Shown: positions 7,681 through 16,123, counted from the first letter of the stretch. The stretch is DNA of 20,612 bases from Lachnoclostridium sp. UBA3320 (GCA_002361175.1 DESG01000006.1:1-20612), one strand, 5' to 3'. Notes: generated from the letters alone by a model not told the origin. Program-made: numbers and translations.

Positions 7681-7767
7681 TCCCAAAAAGTCCCCCAAAA
7701 TGTCTCCCAAAATGTTCCCAAAATGTCAGTTTAGACTTTTTGGGGGACTTCTTGGGAACTTTTTGAG
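7681..7767. repeat. 12-bp-period repeat cluster in both orientations upstream of tnsA
   Basis: Four direct units like CCCAAAATGTC start at 7681, 7693, 7705 and 7716. After a short centre near 7729, three inverted units (GACTTTTTGGG at 7733, GACTTCTTGGG at 7745, AACTTTTTGAGG at 7756) follow with the same 12-bp step. The whole could fold into a long imperfect hairpin. Related CCCAAAA words recur at about 7928 and 7969. It lies 20 bases before the tnsA start, so it is a candidate for clustered TnsB-binding sites near the right end, or an operator for the tns promoter. In Tn7 the TnsB end sites also overlap the tns promoter. Confidence 0.75.
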
Positions 7768-7870
7768 GAAGAATCCTTGAAAATAAGCCATTCCTACTTT
7801 CCCAAGTTTACCACTTTCCATTTTCACTATGTTCTTGCAAAAATGATTTATCCTGTTTGCAAATTATAAA

Positions 7871-8630
7871 TTATCCTCCTCCTCTTCCTTTTCCCTTATC
7901 TTTCTCCTATATTTATTCTTCCAGAACACCCAAAATCCCCCATATTACAAGCCTTTAAAAGAAAATAATCCCAAAAAAGAACCATAAAAGAAGAGGACTG
8001 TCTTTGTATACTAATAAGAAAAGACCTGATTTCTGTGTAAATACACCATGTTCCAAGTCATATAACAACACTGAAACCTGCCTAAACACTGGATTTATAG
8101 CCATTCTTCACAGTCCTGCTGCCCTTCAAACCCCCTTATCTTCCTCTTCCTTTTCATCTTTTTTATGTTTCATTTTTTCTTTTAAAACCTTATAGAATGA
8201 AGCTTTAGGCACTTTGCAAAGTGAGAGAAATAGAGTAAAAAGTGCGAAAAAGAGGAGGATATTTCTTTTATGCTGGGATAAGAAACAGTGGCAGCAGTTG
8301 TGATTAAATCCAGTGTTTACAGGGATTCGGCAAGAAAAGGAAACAAAAAAAAGAACAAAAGGGAAGAGGAAGATAATGGACATATGATGGCAGCAGCATC
8401 CCACCATGTTCCAAGACCTTCCAGTACATGGAACTATGCCCTCAAACCAGCATAAATACTGGATTTCTTTATACCATTCCCACTTTTGTTCACAACCACT
8501 TTCCTCCTGCTTTTTGCTCTGATGGCAGCAGAGCTGCACATTATAGCAATGGCTGTGGCTGTAATCCATGGGTTGCAGTGTTAAGAAGAAAACAGCATGT
8601 AAAAAGACCTTGAAAAAGGAAGAGGATAAT
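7871..8630. repeat. Gene-poor region with diverged direct and inverted repeats
   Basis: About 760 bases without a convincing gene. A pyrimidine word like TTATCTTCCTCTTCC occurs on the plus strand at about 7871 and 8137 and on the minus strand at about 8376 and 8630. CTGCTGCC precedes it at about 8116 (plus) and again on the minus strand just before the 8376 copy. ACCATGTTCCAAG is at 8044-8056 and 8403-8415. AACACTGGATTTA is at about 8085 (plus) and inverted at about 8305, with a variant (ATACTGGATTT) at 8456. The pattern suggests an ancient duplicated or palindromic element, perhaps transposon-end debris. A 172-codon minus-strand frame here is Cys-rich and low-complexity, and I do not accept it as a gene. 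Confidence 0.55.
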
Positions 8631-8649
8631 GCTCCCTTAATCAAGGTCT
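8601..8649 (-). terminator. Rho-independent terminator of ppdK
   Basis: On the minus strand AGACCTTGA (8649-8641) pairs with TCAAGGTCT (8613-8605), followed by TTTTT at 8605-8601. It lies about 70 bases after the ppdK stop. If native to ppdK, it implies that the right end of the mobile element is to its left. Confidence 0.75.
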
Positions 8650-8717
8650 ATATTTTTAGTAGAATAAATTATAATCTGTCAGTAGCAAAAACTTTGTCTG
8701 CGATCACAATTTGTAAT

Positions 8718-11351
8718 CTACTTTCCTACATTGTTTATCGCTGCCTGTGCTGCTGCCAGTCTTGCTATTGGCACACGGAATGGAGAGCATGAAACATAGT
8801 CCAATCCAATCTTATGGCAAAATTCTACTGATGAAGGGTCTCCACCATGTTCTCCACAGATACCGCAGTGAAGTGAAGGACGTGTCTTCTTTCCTTTTTC
8901 GATTGCCATTTCCATAAGTTGTCCAACACCTGTCTGGTCAAGCTTTGCAAATGGGTCATTTTCGAAGATTTTTGCATCATAGTATGCTTCAAGGAACTTT
9001 CCTGCATCATCACGTGAGAAACCAAATGTCATCTGTGTTAAATCATTTGTACCAAAGCAGAAGAACTCAGCTTCTGAAGCAATAGCATCTGCTGTAAGTG
9101 CAGCTCTAGGTATCTCAATCATTGTACCTACTTCATACTTCATCTCAACGCCAGCTTGTGCAATCTCAGCGTCTGCTGTTTCTACTACTATTTTCTTAAC
9201 TACTTTCAGTTCTTTTATGTCACCAATGAGCGGAATCATAATTTCAGGCTCTACTGTCCAGTCTGGATGTGCTTTCTTTACATTAATTGCTGCACGGATT
9301 ACAGCACTTGTCTGCATCTTTGCAATTTCTGGATAAGTTATGGCAAGACGGCATCCACGATGTCCCATCATAGGGTTAAACTCATGGAGTGATTCAATCA
9401 TTGTCTTAATATCTTCTACGCTCTTGCCTTTAGCATCTGCAAGTTTCTTGATATCCTCTTCTTCTGTAGGAACAAATTCATGAAGAGGAGGGTCTAAGAA
9501 ACGGATTGTTACAGGATTTCCTTCAAGTGCTTCATACAGTTTCTCAAAATCACTCTGCTGATATGGAAGAATCTTTGCAAGTGCTTCTTCTCTTTCTTCA
9601 ACTGTATCTGAACAAATCATTTCACGGAATGCTTCAATCCTATCACCTTCAAAGAACATATGCTCTGTACGGCAAAGACCAATGCCTTCTGCTCCAAGTT
9701 CACGTGCTTTTTTAGCATCAGCTGGTGTATCAGCATTTGTACGTACTTTAAGTTTTCTGTATTTGTCAGCCCATGCCATAATGCGACCAAATTCGCCAGC
9801 GATTGTAGCATCAACTGTTGGGATAATACCATCATAGACATTACCTGTTGAACCATCAATTGAAATTTCTGAACCTTCAGTATATGTCTTGCCTGCAAGT
9901 ACAAATTTTTTGTTTTCTTCGTCCATAGCAATGTCGCCACAACCAGATACGCAGCATGTACCCATTCCACGTGCAACTACAGCAGCATGTGATGTCATTC
10001 CTCCACGTACTGTAAGGATACCCTGTGAAACTTTCATTCCCTCAATGTCTTCTGGAGAGGTCTCAAGACGTACAAGTACAACTTTCTCACCTCTTGCAGC
10101 CCATTCTTTAGCGTCCTCAGCAGAGAATACAACTTTGCCGCATGCAGCTCCTGGTGATGCTCCAAGTGCTTTACAAATAGGTTCTGCGTTTTTAAGTGCA
10201 GTGGCATCAAACTGTGGGTGAAGAAGTGTGTCAAGATTACGTGGGTCAATCATTGCAACTGCTTCTTCTTCTGTTCTCATGCCTTCGTCAACAAGGTCAC
10301 ATGCAATTTTGAGTGCAGCTTGAGCTGTTCTCTTACCATTACGTGTCTGCAACATATAAAGTTTCTTGTTTTCTACAGTAAACTCCATGTCCTGCATATC
10401 TCTGTAGTGATTCTCAAGTGTGCTGCATACTTTTTCAAATTCAGCAAATGCTTCTGGAAATTCCTCTGCCATTTTAGCAATAGGCATAGGTGTACGCACA
10501 CCTGCTACTACGTCTTCACCTTGGGCATTGATAAGGAACTCGCCCATAAGCTTTTTTTCACCTGTTGCAGGGTCACGTGTAAATGCAACACCTGTACCAC
10601 AGTCTTGCCCCATATTGCCAAATGCCATACTCTGTACATTAACAGCTGTTCCCCATGAATAAGGAATATCATTGTCACGGCGGTATACATTGGCACGAGG
10701 GTTATCCCATGAACGAAATACTGCTTTAACAGCACCCATTAACTGCTCTTTTGGGTCATCAGGGAAGTCAGAGCCAATCTTAGCTTTGTACTCTGCCTTG
10801 AACTGTGAAGCAAGTTCTTTTAAGTCATCAGCTGTAAGGTCAACGTCATAAGTAACGCCTTTTTCAGATTTCATCTTGTCTATAAGCTCTTCAAAATACT
10901 TCTTACCAACTTCCATAACTACATCTGAATACATCTGAATAAATCTTCTGTAGCAGTCCCATGCCCAACGTGCATTTCCTGATTTTTCAGCAATTACATT
11001 GACAACTGTTTCATTAAGTCCAAGGTTAAGAATGGTGTCCATCATACCAGGCATAGAAGCTCTTGCTCCTGAACGTACAGATACAAGAAGTGGATTTTCT
11101 TTATCACCAAACTTCTTTCCTGTAATCTCTTCCATTTTTTCAATATACTCATTAATCTGTGACTGGATTTCTTCGTTAATTTCACGACCATCCTCATAAT
11201 ACTGTGTACAAGCCTCTGTGGTAATAGTGAAGCCCTGTGGTACTGGAAGACCAAGACTAGTCATCTCAGCAAGGTTAGCACCTTTTCCTCCAAGAAGCTC
11301 ACGCATGTTAGCATTGCCTTCCTTGAATAAATAAACCCATTTTTTTGCCAT
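8718..11351 (-). CDS. ppdK: Pyruvate, phosphate dikinase
   Basis: An 877-residue cytoplasmic enzyme that interconverts pyruvate, ATP and phosphate with PEP, AMP and pyrophosphate. In fermenting clostridia it often replaces or complements pyruvate kinase. The N-terminal ATP-grasp domain opens with KKWVYLFKEG and GGKGANLAEMTSLGLPVPQGFTIT. The phosphohistidine domain holds GGMTSHAAVVARGMG. The C-terminal TIM-barrel contains GIGLCRTEHMFF, GHRGCRL, FGTNDLTQMTFG and the catalytic HCGICGEHGGDP. Length is typical (about 875). I start at 11351, because GTAGGAGG lies nine bases upstream; an in-frame start at 11402 would add 17 atypical residues. It is monocistronic with its own promoter and terminator, divergent from the lipoprotein gene. 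Its 3' end borders the Tn7-like region and may be the attachment site. Confidence 0.97.
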   Translation of the reverse strand: MAKKWVYLFKEGNANMRELLGGKGANLAEMTSLGLPVPQGFTITTEACTQYYEDGREINEEIQSQINEYIEKMEEITGKKFGDKENPLLVSVRSGARASMPGMMDTILNLGLNETVVNVIAEKSGNARWAWDCYRRFIQMYSDVVMEVGKKYFEELIDKMKSEKGVTYDVDLTADDLKELASQFKAEYKAKIGSDFPDDPKEQLMGAVKAVFRSWDNPRANVYRRDNDIPYSWGTAVNVQSMAFGNMGQDCGTGVAFTRDPATGEKKLMGEFLINAQGEDVVAGVRTPMPIAKMAEEFPEAFAEFEKVCSTLENHYRDMQDMEFTVENKKLYMLQTRNGKRTAQAALKIACDLVDEGMRTEEEAVAMIDPRNLDTLLHPQFDATALKNAEPICKALGASPGAACGKVVFSAEDAKEWAARGEKVVLVRLETSPEDIEGMKVSQGILTVRGGMTSHAAVVARGMGTCCVSGCGDIAMDEENKKFVLAGKTYTEGSEISIDGSTGNVYDGIIPTVDATIAGEFGRIMAWADKYRKLKVRTNADTPADAKKARELGAEGIGLCRTEHMFFEGDRIEAFREMICSDTVEEREEALAKILPYQQSDFEKLYEALEGNPVTIRFLDPPLHEFVPTEEEDIKKLADAKGKSVEDIKTMIESLHEFNPMMGHRGCRLAITYPEIAKMQTSAVIRAAINVKKAHPDWTVEPEIMIPLIGDIKELKVVKKIVVETADAEIAQAGVEMKYEVGTMIEIPRAALTADAIASEAEFFCFGTNDLTQMTFGFSRDDAGKFLEAYYDAKIFENDPFAKLDQTGVGQLMEMAIEKGKKTRPSLHCGICGEHGGDPSSVEFCHKIGLDYVSCSPFRVPIARLAAAQAAINNVGK

Positions 11352-11414
11352 TGAAAAGTTACCTCCTACATATAGTATTTTAGCGATACTATTTATCGCC
11401 ATATATTAGCTTGT

Positions 11415-11446
11415 CCAGATTTACATTACTCCCTGTCTAAATCTGG
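11415..11446 (-). other. Stem-loop in the ppdK leader
   Basis: A perfect 9-bp inverted repeat (CCAGATTTA at 11415-11423 with TAAATCTGG at 11438-11446) lies between the ppdK promoter and start codon. No T-run follows, so it is not a terminator; it may stabilise the leader or bind a regulator. Confidence 0.5.
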
Positions 11447-11461
11447 AAAGCCCCTACAAAT

Positions 11462-11489
11462 AGTATATCATATATATTGAAAATGTAAA
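11462..11489 (-). promoter_or_regulatory. ppdK promoter
   Basis: On the minus strand TTTACA (11489-11484) and TATACT (11467-11462) are separated by 16 bases, a good sigma-70 type pair that would give a leader of about 100 nt. Confidence 0.6.
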
Positions 11490-11544
11490 AAGTTTTTTAT
11501 TAAAATTTAGTAAATTTTATTTGCCTTAATTTTCAAATTAAATG

Positions 11545-11573
11545 TTGACGAAAAGTATTTTCTTCCTTATAAT
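11545..11573 (+). promoter_or_regulatory. Promoter of the substrate-binding lipoprotein gene
   Basis: TTGACG (11545-11550), a 17-base spacer, and a perfect TATAAT (11568-11573). It predicts a transcript start near 11580 and a leader of about 115 nt. Confidence 0.8.
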
Positions 11574-11600
11574 AGCTTTGGTACATCTAAAACAATTAAC

Positions 11601-11654
11601 AATGCCATTATCTGTCAAGGTATTCTGGCATTTATGCCCTAAATGCCTATTTTT
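11601..11654 (+). promoter_or_regulatory. Possible transcription attenuator in lipoprotein gene leader
   Basis: GGCATTT (11627-11633) pairs with AAATGCC (11641-11647), followed by TATTTTT, resembling a short terminator before the start codon. AATGCCA at 11601-11607 can instead pair with TGGCATT at 11626-11632, which would block the terminator. The ligand or sensor is unknown; no T-box sequence is visible. Confidence 0.4.
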
Positions 11655-11694
11655 CATTATTAAAACTGGCTATAGTGGCAGAACGGAGGAAAAT

Positions 11695-12807
11695 ATGAAA
11701 ATAAGTAAAAAAATTATATCTGTATTGACAGCTGCTGTAATGGTTACAAGTTTAGCAGCATGTGGAAATGAAGGAGGCAGCAACCCTTCTTCATCTAACA
11801 GCCAAGGTTCTAACGCAAGTTTATCATCAAGTGCTAATTCTGGTTCAAGTGCTAATTCTAGTTCTGATGCTAACTCTAGCTCTGATACAAATTCTAGCTC
11901 TAGTTCAAATGATGACACTAAAGTTTACCACATAGGTATATGTCAACTGCTGGAACACGCAGCACTTGATGCTGCAACTGAAGGTTTTCAAGTAGCTCTT
12001 AAAGAAAAACTTGGTGACAATGTTGAGTTTGATTTACAGAATGCACAAGGAGAGTCAACTAACTGTTCTACAATTTGCAATGGCTTTGTAACTGACAATG
12101 TAGACCTTATTATGGCTAATGCTACAGGTGCATTACAGGCAGCAGTTGCAGCAACAAATAGTATTCCAATACTTGGTACATCTGTAACAGACTATGCTAC
12201 AGCATTAAATATTAAAGACTGGAGTGGACATACAGGTACTAATGTATCAGGAACATCAGACCTTGCTCCTATTGACCAGCAGGAGGATATGATACTTGAA
12301 ATACTTCCTGATGTAAAAACTGTTGGCATTGCTTACTGTTCATCAGAACCAAATTCAGCATATCAGTCAGAACTTATGAAAAAGGCTCTTGATGAAGATG
12401 GTATATCATATAAAGAGTACACAGCAGCTGATTCTAATGAAATACAGTCTGTTATCACTACTGCATGTGATGAATGTGATGCAATTTATATTCCAACTGA
12501 TAATACAATGGCTTCAAGTGTTGAAACAATTAAAAATGTAGTTGTTCCAGCTGGAGTACCACTATTTGCTGGCGAAGCAGGTATTTGTGCTGCAGGAGTT
12601 ACAACTCTTTCTATAAGTTATTACGATATAGGATATGCAACTGGTGAAATGGCATATGAAATCCTTGTAAATGGCAAAGACGCTGGAGAGATGGACATAC
12701 AGACTGCTTCAAATGTTACAAAATTGTATAACAAAGAAATATGCGAGACGCTTAATATAACAGTTCCTGATGGTTATGAAGAATTAGAGGCAACATCAGA
12801 AGAATAA
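11695..12807 (+). CDS. ABC transporter substrate-binding lipoprotein (ABC_sub_bind/TrpX-like)
   Basis: A 370-residue extracytoplasmic solute receptor anchored as a lipoprotein. The start at 11695 has GGAGG five bases upstream. Residues 1-22 are a signal peptide (KK, then a hydrophobic core) ending in the lipobox L-A-A-C23. Residues about 24-77 are a Ser/Asn-rich flexible linker, unusually long. The remainder, from YHIGICQLLEHAALDAATEGF, is a two-lobed periplasmic-binding fold of the ABC_sub_bind type, with NATGALQAAVAAT, SIPILGTSVTDY, PDVKTVGIAYCSSEPNS, DAIYIPTDNTMASS and GVPLFAGEAG. Members have been linked to tryptophan or other small-molecule uptake; the ligand here cannot be told. No permease or ATPase gene follows, so partners must be encoded elsewhere. 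It is the only plus-strand protein gene I accept. Confidence 0.93.
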   Translation: MKISKKIISVLTAAVMVTSLAACGNEGGSNPSSSNSQGSNASLSSSANSGSSANSSSDANSSSDTNSSSSSNDDTKVYHIGICQLLEHAALDAATEGFQVALKEKLGDNVEFDLQNAQGESTNCSTICNGFVTDNVDLIMANATGALQAAVAATNSIPILGTSVTDYATALNIKDWSGHTGTNVSGTSDLAPIDQQEDMILEILPDVKTVGIAYCSSEPNSAYQSELMKKALDEDGISYKEYTAADSNEIQSVITTACDECDAIYIPTDNTMASSVETIKNVVVPAGVPLFAGEAGICAAGVTTLSISYYDIGYATGEMAYEILVNGKDAGEMDIQTASNVTKLYNKEICETLNITVPDGYEELEATSEE

Positions 12808-12836
12808 TTTACGCTCGCATTAATAGAATCCACATC

Positions 12837-12882
12837 AAAAAAGGATAGCAAAGGAATCCTCTTCCCTTGCTATCCCTTTTTA
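12837..12882. terminator. Bidirectional terminator between lipoprotein gene and tpiA
   Basis: GGATAGCAA (12843-12851) pairs with TTGCTATCC (12867-12875). It has a T-run on the plus side (12877-12881) and an A-run on the left (12837-12842), so it can end both convergent transcripts. Confidence 0.85.
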
Positions 12883-12923
12883 TCACACTTATGAAGTATC
12901 AGATTTTTGCAAAAAACCAAGTT

Positions 12924-13670
12924 TTAAGCATTGACAATCTTTCCGAAATCAGCTTTAAGTGAAGCACCACCAATAAGACCACCATCAATATCTGGTTTTG
13001 CAAGCAGTTCTTTAGCGTTGCCTGCATTCATTGAACCACCATACTGGATGCGTACAGCCTCAGCTGTATCACTGTCATACATTTCTGCAATCAGACTGCG
13101 TATTCCCTGGCATACTTCCTGTGCCTGGTCTGCTGTTGCTGTCTTTCCTGTACCGATTGCCCAGATTGGTTCATAAGCGATGACCAGCTTTTTCACTTGG
13201 TCTGCTGTTATTCCTGCAAGGTCTGACTTAATCTGTAAGCGTATCCAGTCCATAGTTACGCCTGTTTCTCTCTGCTCTAATGATTCACCACAGCAGAGTA
13301 TAGGAGTAATTCCTGCTTCAAATGCTTTCTTAACTTTCTTGTTTAACAGGCAATCATCCTCTTTAAAATAATCACGGCGCTCTGAATGTCCGATAATTAC
13401 ATATTTAACACCTGCATCTATAAGCATTGCAGCAGAAACTTCGCCTGTATATGCACCGCTTTCTTCAAAGTACATATTTTCAGCACCGACTTCTACATTT
13501 GTGCCTTTTACAGCTTCTACAACAGGAACTATATCAACTGCTGGTACACAGTACACAACATCTACATCATCATTATTTACTAAATCTTTTAATTCATTTA
13601 CAAGTGCAACTGCCTCACTAGGAGTTTTGTTCATCTTCCAGTTACCTGCAATAATTCTTCTTCTTGCCAT
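12924..13670 (-). CDS. tpiA: Triose-phosphate isomerase
   Basis: A 248-residue TIM-barrel enzyme interconverting dihydroxyacetone phosphate and glyceraldehyde 3-phosphate. The catalytic set is complete: N10 and K12 in GNWKMNK, H95 in VIIGHSERR, and E167 in AYEPIWAIGTGKTA; the phosphate-binding QYGGSMN and GGLIGGASL are present near the end. The start at MARRRIIAGNWKMN is chosen from family length and a GAGG six bases upstream; a start at 13688 would add six residues. It is the last gene of the gap-pgk-tpiA operon, 51 bases after pgk, and the transcript ends at the bidirectional terminator. Confidence 0.97.
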   Translation of the reverse strand: MARRRIIAGNWKMNKTPSEAVALVNELKDLVNNDDVDVVYCVPAVDIVPVVEAVKGTNVEVGAENMYFEESGAYTGEVSAAMLIDAGVKYVIIGHSERRDYFKEDDCLLNKKVKKAFEAGITPILCCGESLEQRETGVTMDWIRLQIKSDLAGITADQVKKLVIAYEPIWAIGTGKTATADQAQEVCQGIRSLIAEMYDSDTAEAVRIQYGGSMNAGNAKELLAKPDIDGGLIGGASLKADFGKIVNA

Positions 13671-13721
13671 TATTTTCCTCATTTCCACAAGACCATTCTC
13701 TGGTTTTGTTATTTTTTACAA

Positions 13722-14921
13722 TTATTTGTCGTCTGCTGCCACTACACCAGGAAGTTCTTTGCCCTCTAGAAACTCAAGAGAAGCACCGCCGCCTGTAGAA
13801 ATATGTGTCATCTTGTCGCCAAAACCAAGCTGATTTACAGCTGCTGCGCTGTCGCCGCCGCCGATAATTGTTGTTGCGTCTTCAAGCTCTGCCATAGCCT
13901 TAGCTACTTCAATAGTTCCTTTAGCGAAGTTAGGCATCTCAAAGCATCCCATAGGTCCGTTCCACACTACTGTCTTTGCGCCTTTAATTGCATCTGCAAA
14001 TAGTTTTGATGTCTCAGCGCCAATGTCAAGTCCCTGCATATCAGCAGGAATCTCACCACGTCCTACAGTTTTAAAGTTAGCATCATTTGAGAAATCATCT
14101 GCTACAACAGTATCAATAGGAATAAGCAGTTTAACACCTTTTTCTTCTGCTTTTTTCTCCATATCCAGAGCGTACTGCTTATAGTCTTCTTCAAGAAGTG
14201 AACTGCCAACTTCTTCACCATGTGCAGCCATAAATGTATATGCCATTCCGCCGCCAATTATAAGTGTATCAACCTTGTCAAGAAGGTTATTGATAACTGA
14301 AATTTTTGAAGAAACTTTAGCACCGCCAAGAATAGCAACAAATGGTCTTACAGGGTTATTTACTGCATTGCCAAGGAAATCAATTTCTTTTTGCATAAGG
14401 TAGCCAACCACGCAGTCACCTTCAACAAATTTTGTAACACCAACATTAGAGCAGTGTGCTCTGTGTGCTGTACCAAATGCATCATTTACAAATACATCGC
14501 AAAGTGAAGCAAGTTCTTTAGAAAATTCTTCTCCATTTTTTGTCTCTTCTATTCTATAACGTGTATTTTCAAGAAGGATTACATCACCATCATTCATAGC
14601 AGCAACAGCTGCTTTTGCGTTATCGCCTACAACATTGTTGTCTGCTGCAAATTTAACTTCTTGTCCTAAAAGCTCTGACAGTCTCTTTGCAACTGGAGCT
14701 AATGAAAGTTCAGGCTTTGGCTCTCCTTTAGGTTTGCCAAGGTGTGAGCAAAGGATTATCTTTCCGCCATCTGCTATTAATTTTTTAATTGTAGGGAGTG
14801 CAGCTACAAGGCGGTTTTCATCCGTGATTTTTCCATCCTGTAGTGGTACATTAAAATCACATCTTACTAAAACTTTCTTACCCTTTACGTTAATATCATC
14901 AACTGATTTCTTATTTAACAT
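13722..14921 (-). CDS. pgk: Phosphoglycerate kinase
   Basis: A 399-residue two-domain kinase transferring phosphate from 1,3-bisphosphoglycerate to ADP. The N-terminal domain has VLVRCDFNVPL and the substrate-binding CSHLGKP; hinge and C-terminal nucleotide sites show FVAILGGAKVSSKI, TVVWNGPMGCFE and IGGGDSAAAV. Length matches bacterial PGK. The start ATG has AAAGAGGTG upstream. It lies between gap and tpiA on the same strand; the 113-base gap to the gap gene carries a strong stem-loop that may set relative transcript levels. Confidence 0.98.
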   Translation of the reverse strand: MLNKKSVDDINVKGKKVLVRCDFNVPLQDGKITDENRLVAALPTIKKLIADGGKIILCSHLGKPKGEPKPELSLAPVAKRLSELLGQEVKFAADNNVVGDNAKAAVAAMNDGDVILLENTRYRIEETKNGEEFSKELASLCDVFVNDAFGTAHRAHCSNVGVTKFVEGDCVVGYLMQKEIDFLGNAVNNPVRPFVAILGGAKVSSKISVINNLLDKVDTLIIGGGMAYTFMAAHGEEVGSSLLEEDYKQYALDMEKKAEEKGVKLLIPIDTVVADDFSNDANFKTVGRGEIPADMQGLDIGAETSKLFADAIKGAKTVVWNGPMGCFEMPNFAKGTIEVAKAMAELEDATTIIGGGDSAAAVNQLGFGDKMTHISTGGGASLEFLEGKELPGVVAADDK

Positions 14922-14959
14922 AATACACCTCTTTCTTTTATAAAATATACAAAAACATA

Positions 14960-14999
14960 ATATACGAGTCCGGTCCCATAAAAGACCGGACCCGTATAT
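14960..14999 (-). other. Strong intercistronic stem-loop between gap and pgk
   Basis: Bases 14960-14975 pair with 14984-14999, 16 bp with a single mismatch, including GTCCGGTC/GACCGGAC. On the minus strand a T-run (GTTTTTG) starts only about eight bases after the stem, so it could be a partial terminator, or a processing and stability element for the gap mRNA. Confidence 0.75.
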
Positions 15000-15034
15000 G
15001 AACCGTATCCAGATATTAAACTATACAACTAGTT

Positions 15035-16051
15035 TTAAGCTAACTCTGAGAAATATTTAATTGTTCTTACCATCTGTGATGTATAAGAATTCTCATTATC
15101 ATACCATGAAACTACCTGGACTTCATAAAGACCATCTGCAACTTTAGAAACCATTGTCTGTGTAGCATCAAAGAGTGAGCCATATCTCATACCTACAATA
15201 TCTGAAGAAACAATTTCATCTTCATTATAGCCAAATGACTCGTTAGCAGCAGCCTTCATAGCTTCATTAATAGCTTCAACAGTTACATCATCTTTCTTAA
15301 CAACTGCTGTTAAGATAGTAGTTGAACCTGTAGGAGTTGGAACACGCTGTGCAGAACCAATAAGCTTGCCATTTAACTCAGGGATAACAAGACCAATAGC
15401 TTTAGCAGCACCTGTGCTGTTAGGAACGATATTAACAGCAGCAGCACGTGACCTTCTTAAATCACCTTTTCTCTGTGGTCCATCAAGAGTCATCTGGTCA
15501 CCTGTGTAAGCATGGATTGTTACCATAATACCTGACTGTACTGGTGCATACTTGTTAAGTGCATCAGCCATAGGAGCTAAACAGTTTGTTGTACATGAAG
15601 CAGCTGAAATAATAGTATCTTCAGGCTTTAATGTCTCATGGTTTGTATTATACACGATTGTAGGAAGGTAATTGCCAGCTGGAGCTGAAATAACTACCTT
15701 ACGTGCACCTGCATCAATATGTGCCTGTGCCTTAGCTTTTGAAGTATAGAAACCTGAGCACTCAAGAACTACATCCACACCAAGCTCGCCCCAAGGGCAG
15801 TTTTTAGCATCAGGGAATGCATAAATCTTAATCTCCTTGCCATCAACTGTAATTGAATCTTCACCAGCTGAAACTGAATCAGCTTTTTCATATTTACCTT
15901 GTGATGAATCATACTTTAAAAGATGTGCAAGCATCTTAGGACTTGTCAAATCATTGATAGCTACTACTTCATAACCTTCTGCACCGAACATCTGTCTGAA
16001 AGCAAGACGTCCAATACGTCCAAAACCATTGATTGCAACTTTAACTGCCAT
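15035..16051 (-). CDS. gap: Glyceraldehyde-3-phosphate dehydrogenase, NAD-dependent
   Basis: A 338-residue enzyme that oxidises glyceraldehyde 3-phosphate with NAD and phosphate. It begins VKVAINGFGRIGRLAFRQ (Rossmann fold); an Asp at about 34 (AINDLTSPK) favours NAD over NADP. The catalytic Cys is C153 in SAASCTTNCLAP, and the C-terminal part shows TGAAKAIGLVIPELNGKLIGSAQRVPTPTGS and WYDNENSYTSQMVRT. The ATG has AGGAGG nine bases upstream. It is first in the gap-pgk-tpiA operon with its own promoter; no CggR-type regulator gene is nearby. Confidence 0.98.
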   Translation of the reverse strand: MAVKVAINGFGRIGRLAFRQMFGAEGYEVVAINDLTSPKMLAHLLKYDSSQGKYEKADSVSAGEDSITVDGKEIKIYAFPDAKNCPWGELGVDVVLECSGFYTSKAKAQAHIDAGARKVVISAPAGNYLPTIVYNTNHETLKPEDTIISAASCTTNCLAPMADALNKYAPVQSGIMVTIHAYTGDQMTLDGPQRKGDLRRSRAAAVNIVPNSTGAAKAIGLVIPELNGKLIGSAQRVPTPTGSTTILTAVVKKDDVTVEAINEAMKAAANESFGYNEDEIVSSDIVGMRYGSLFDATQTMVSKVADGLYEVQVVSWYDNENSYTSQMVRTIKYFSELA

Positions 16052-16090
16052 GTTTAAAATTCCTCCTAAATAATATAATTTTATACTATA

Positions 16091-16123
16091 CAGGTTTGTC
16101 CTAAGTAAAACTGGAAAAACCTG
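16091..16123 (-). other. Leader stem-loop upstream of gap
   Basis: CAGGTTT (16091-16097) and AAACCTG (16117-16123) form a 7-bp stem with a possible inner TCC/GGA pairing. It lies between the gap promoter and ribosome binding site without a T-run. Role unknown. Confidence 0.4.

Noticed and set aside
8004..8613. Two short plus-strand frames sharing a PCSK...NTGF pattern
   Set aside because: The shared residues follow from the DNA repeats ACCATGTTCCAAG and ACTGGATTT; neither has a ribosome binding site.
8126..8644. 172-codon minus-strand frame as a gene
   Set aside because: Its start lies inside the ppdK terminator hairpin, the product is Cys-rich low-complexity sequence, and the region is made of repeats.
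9617..10735. Several 70-150 codon frames on both strands within ppdK
   Set aside because: Out-of-frame shadows of a highly conserved coding gene.
11542..11694. 51-residue N-terminal extension of the lipoprotein
   Set aside because: It would start within the promoter and precede a perfect signal peptide and ribosome binding site at 11695.
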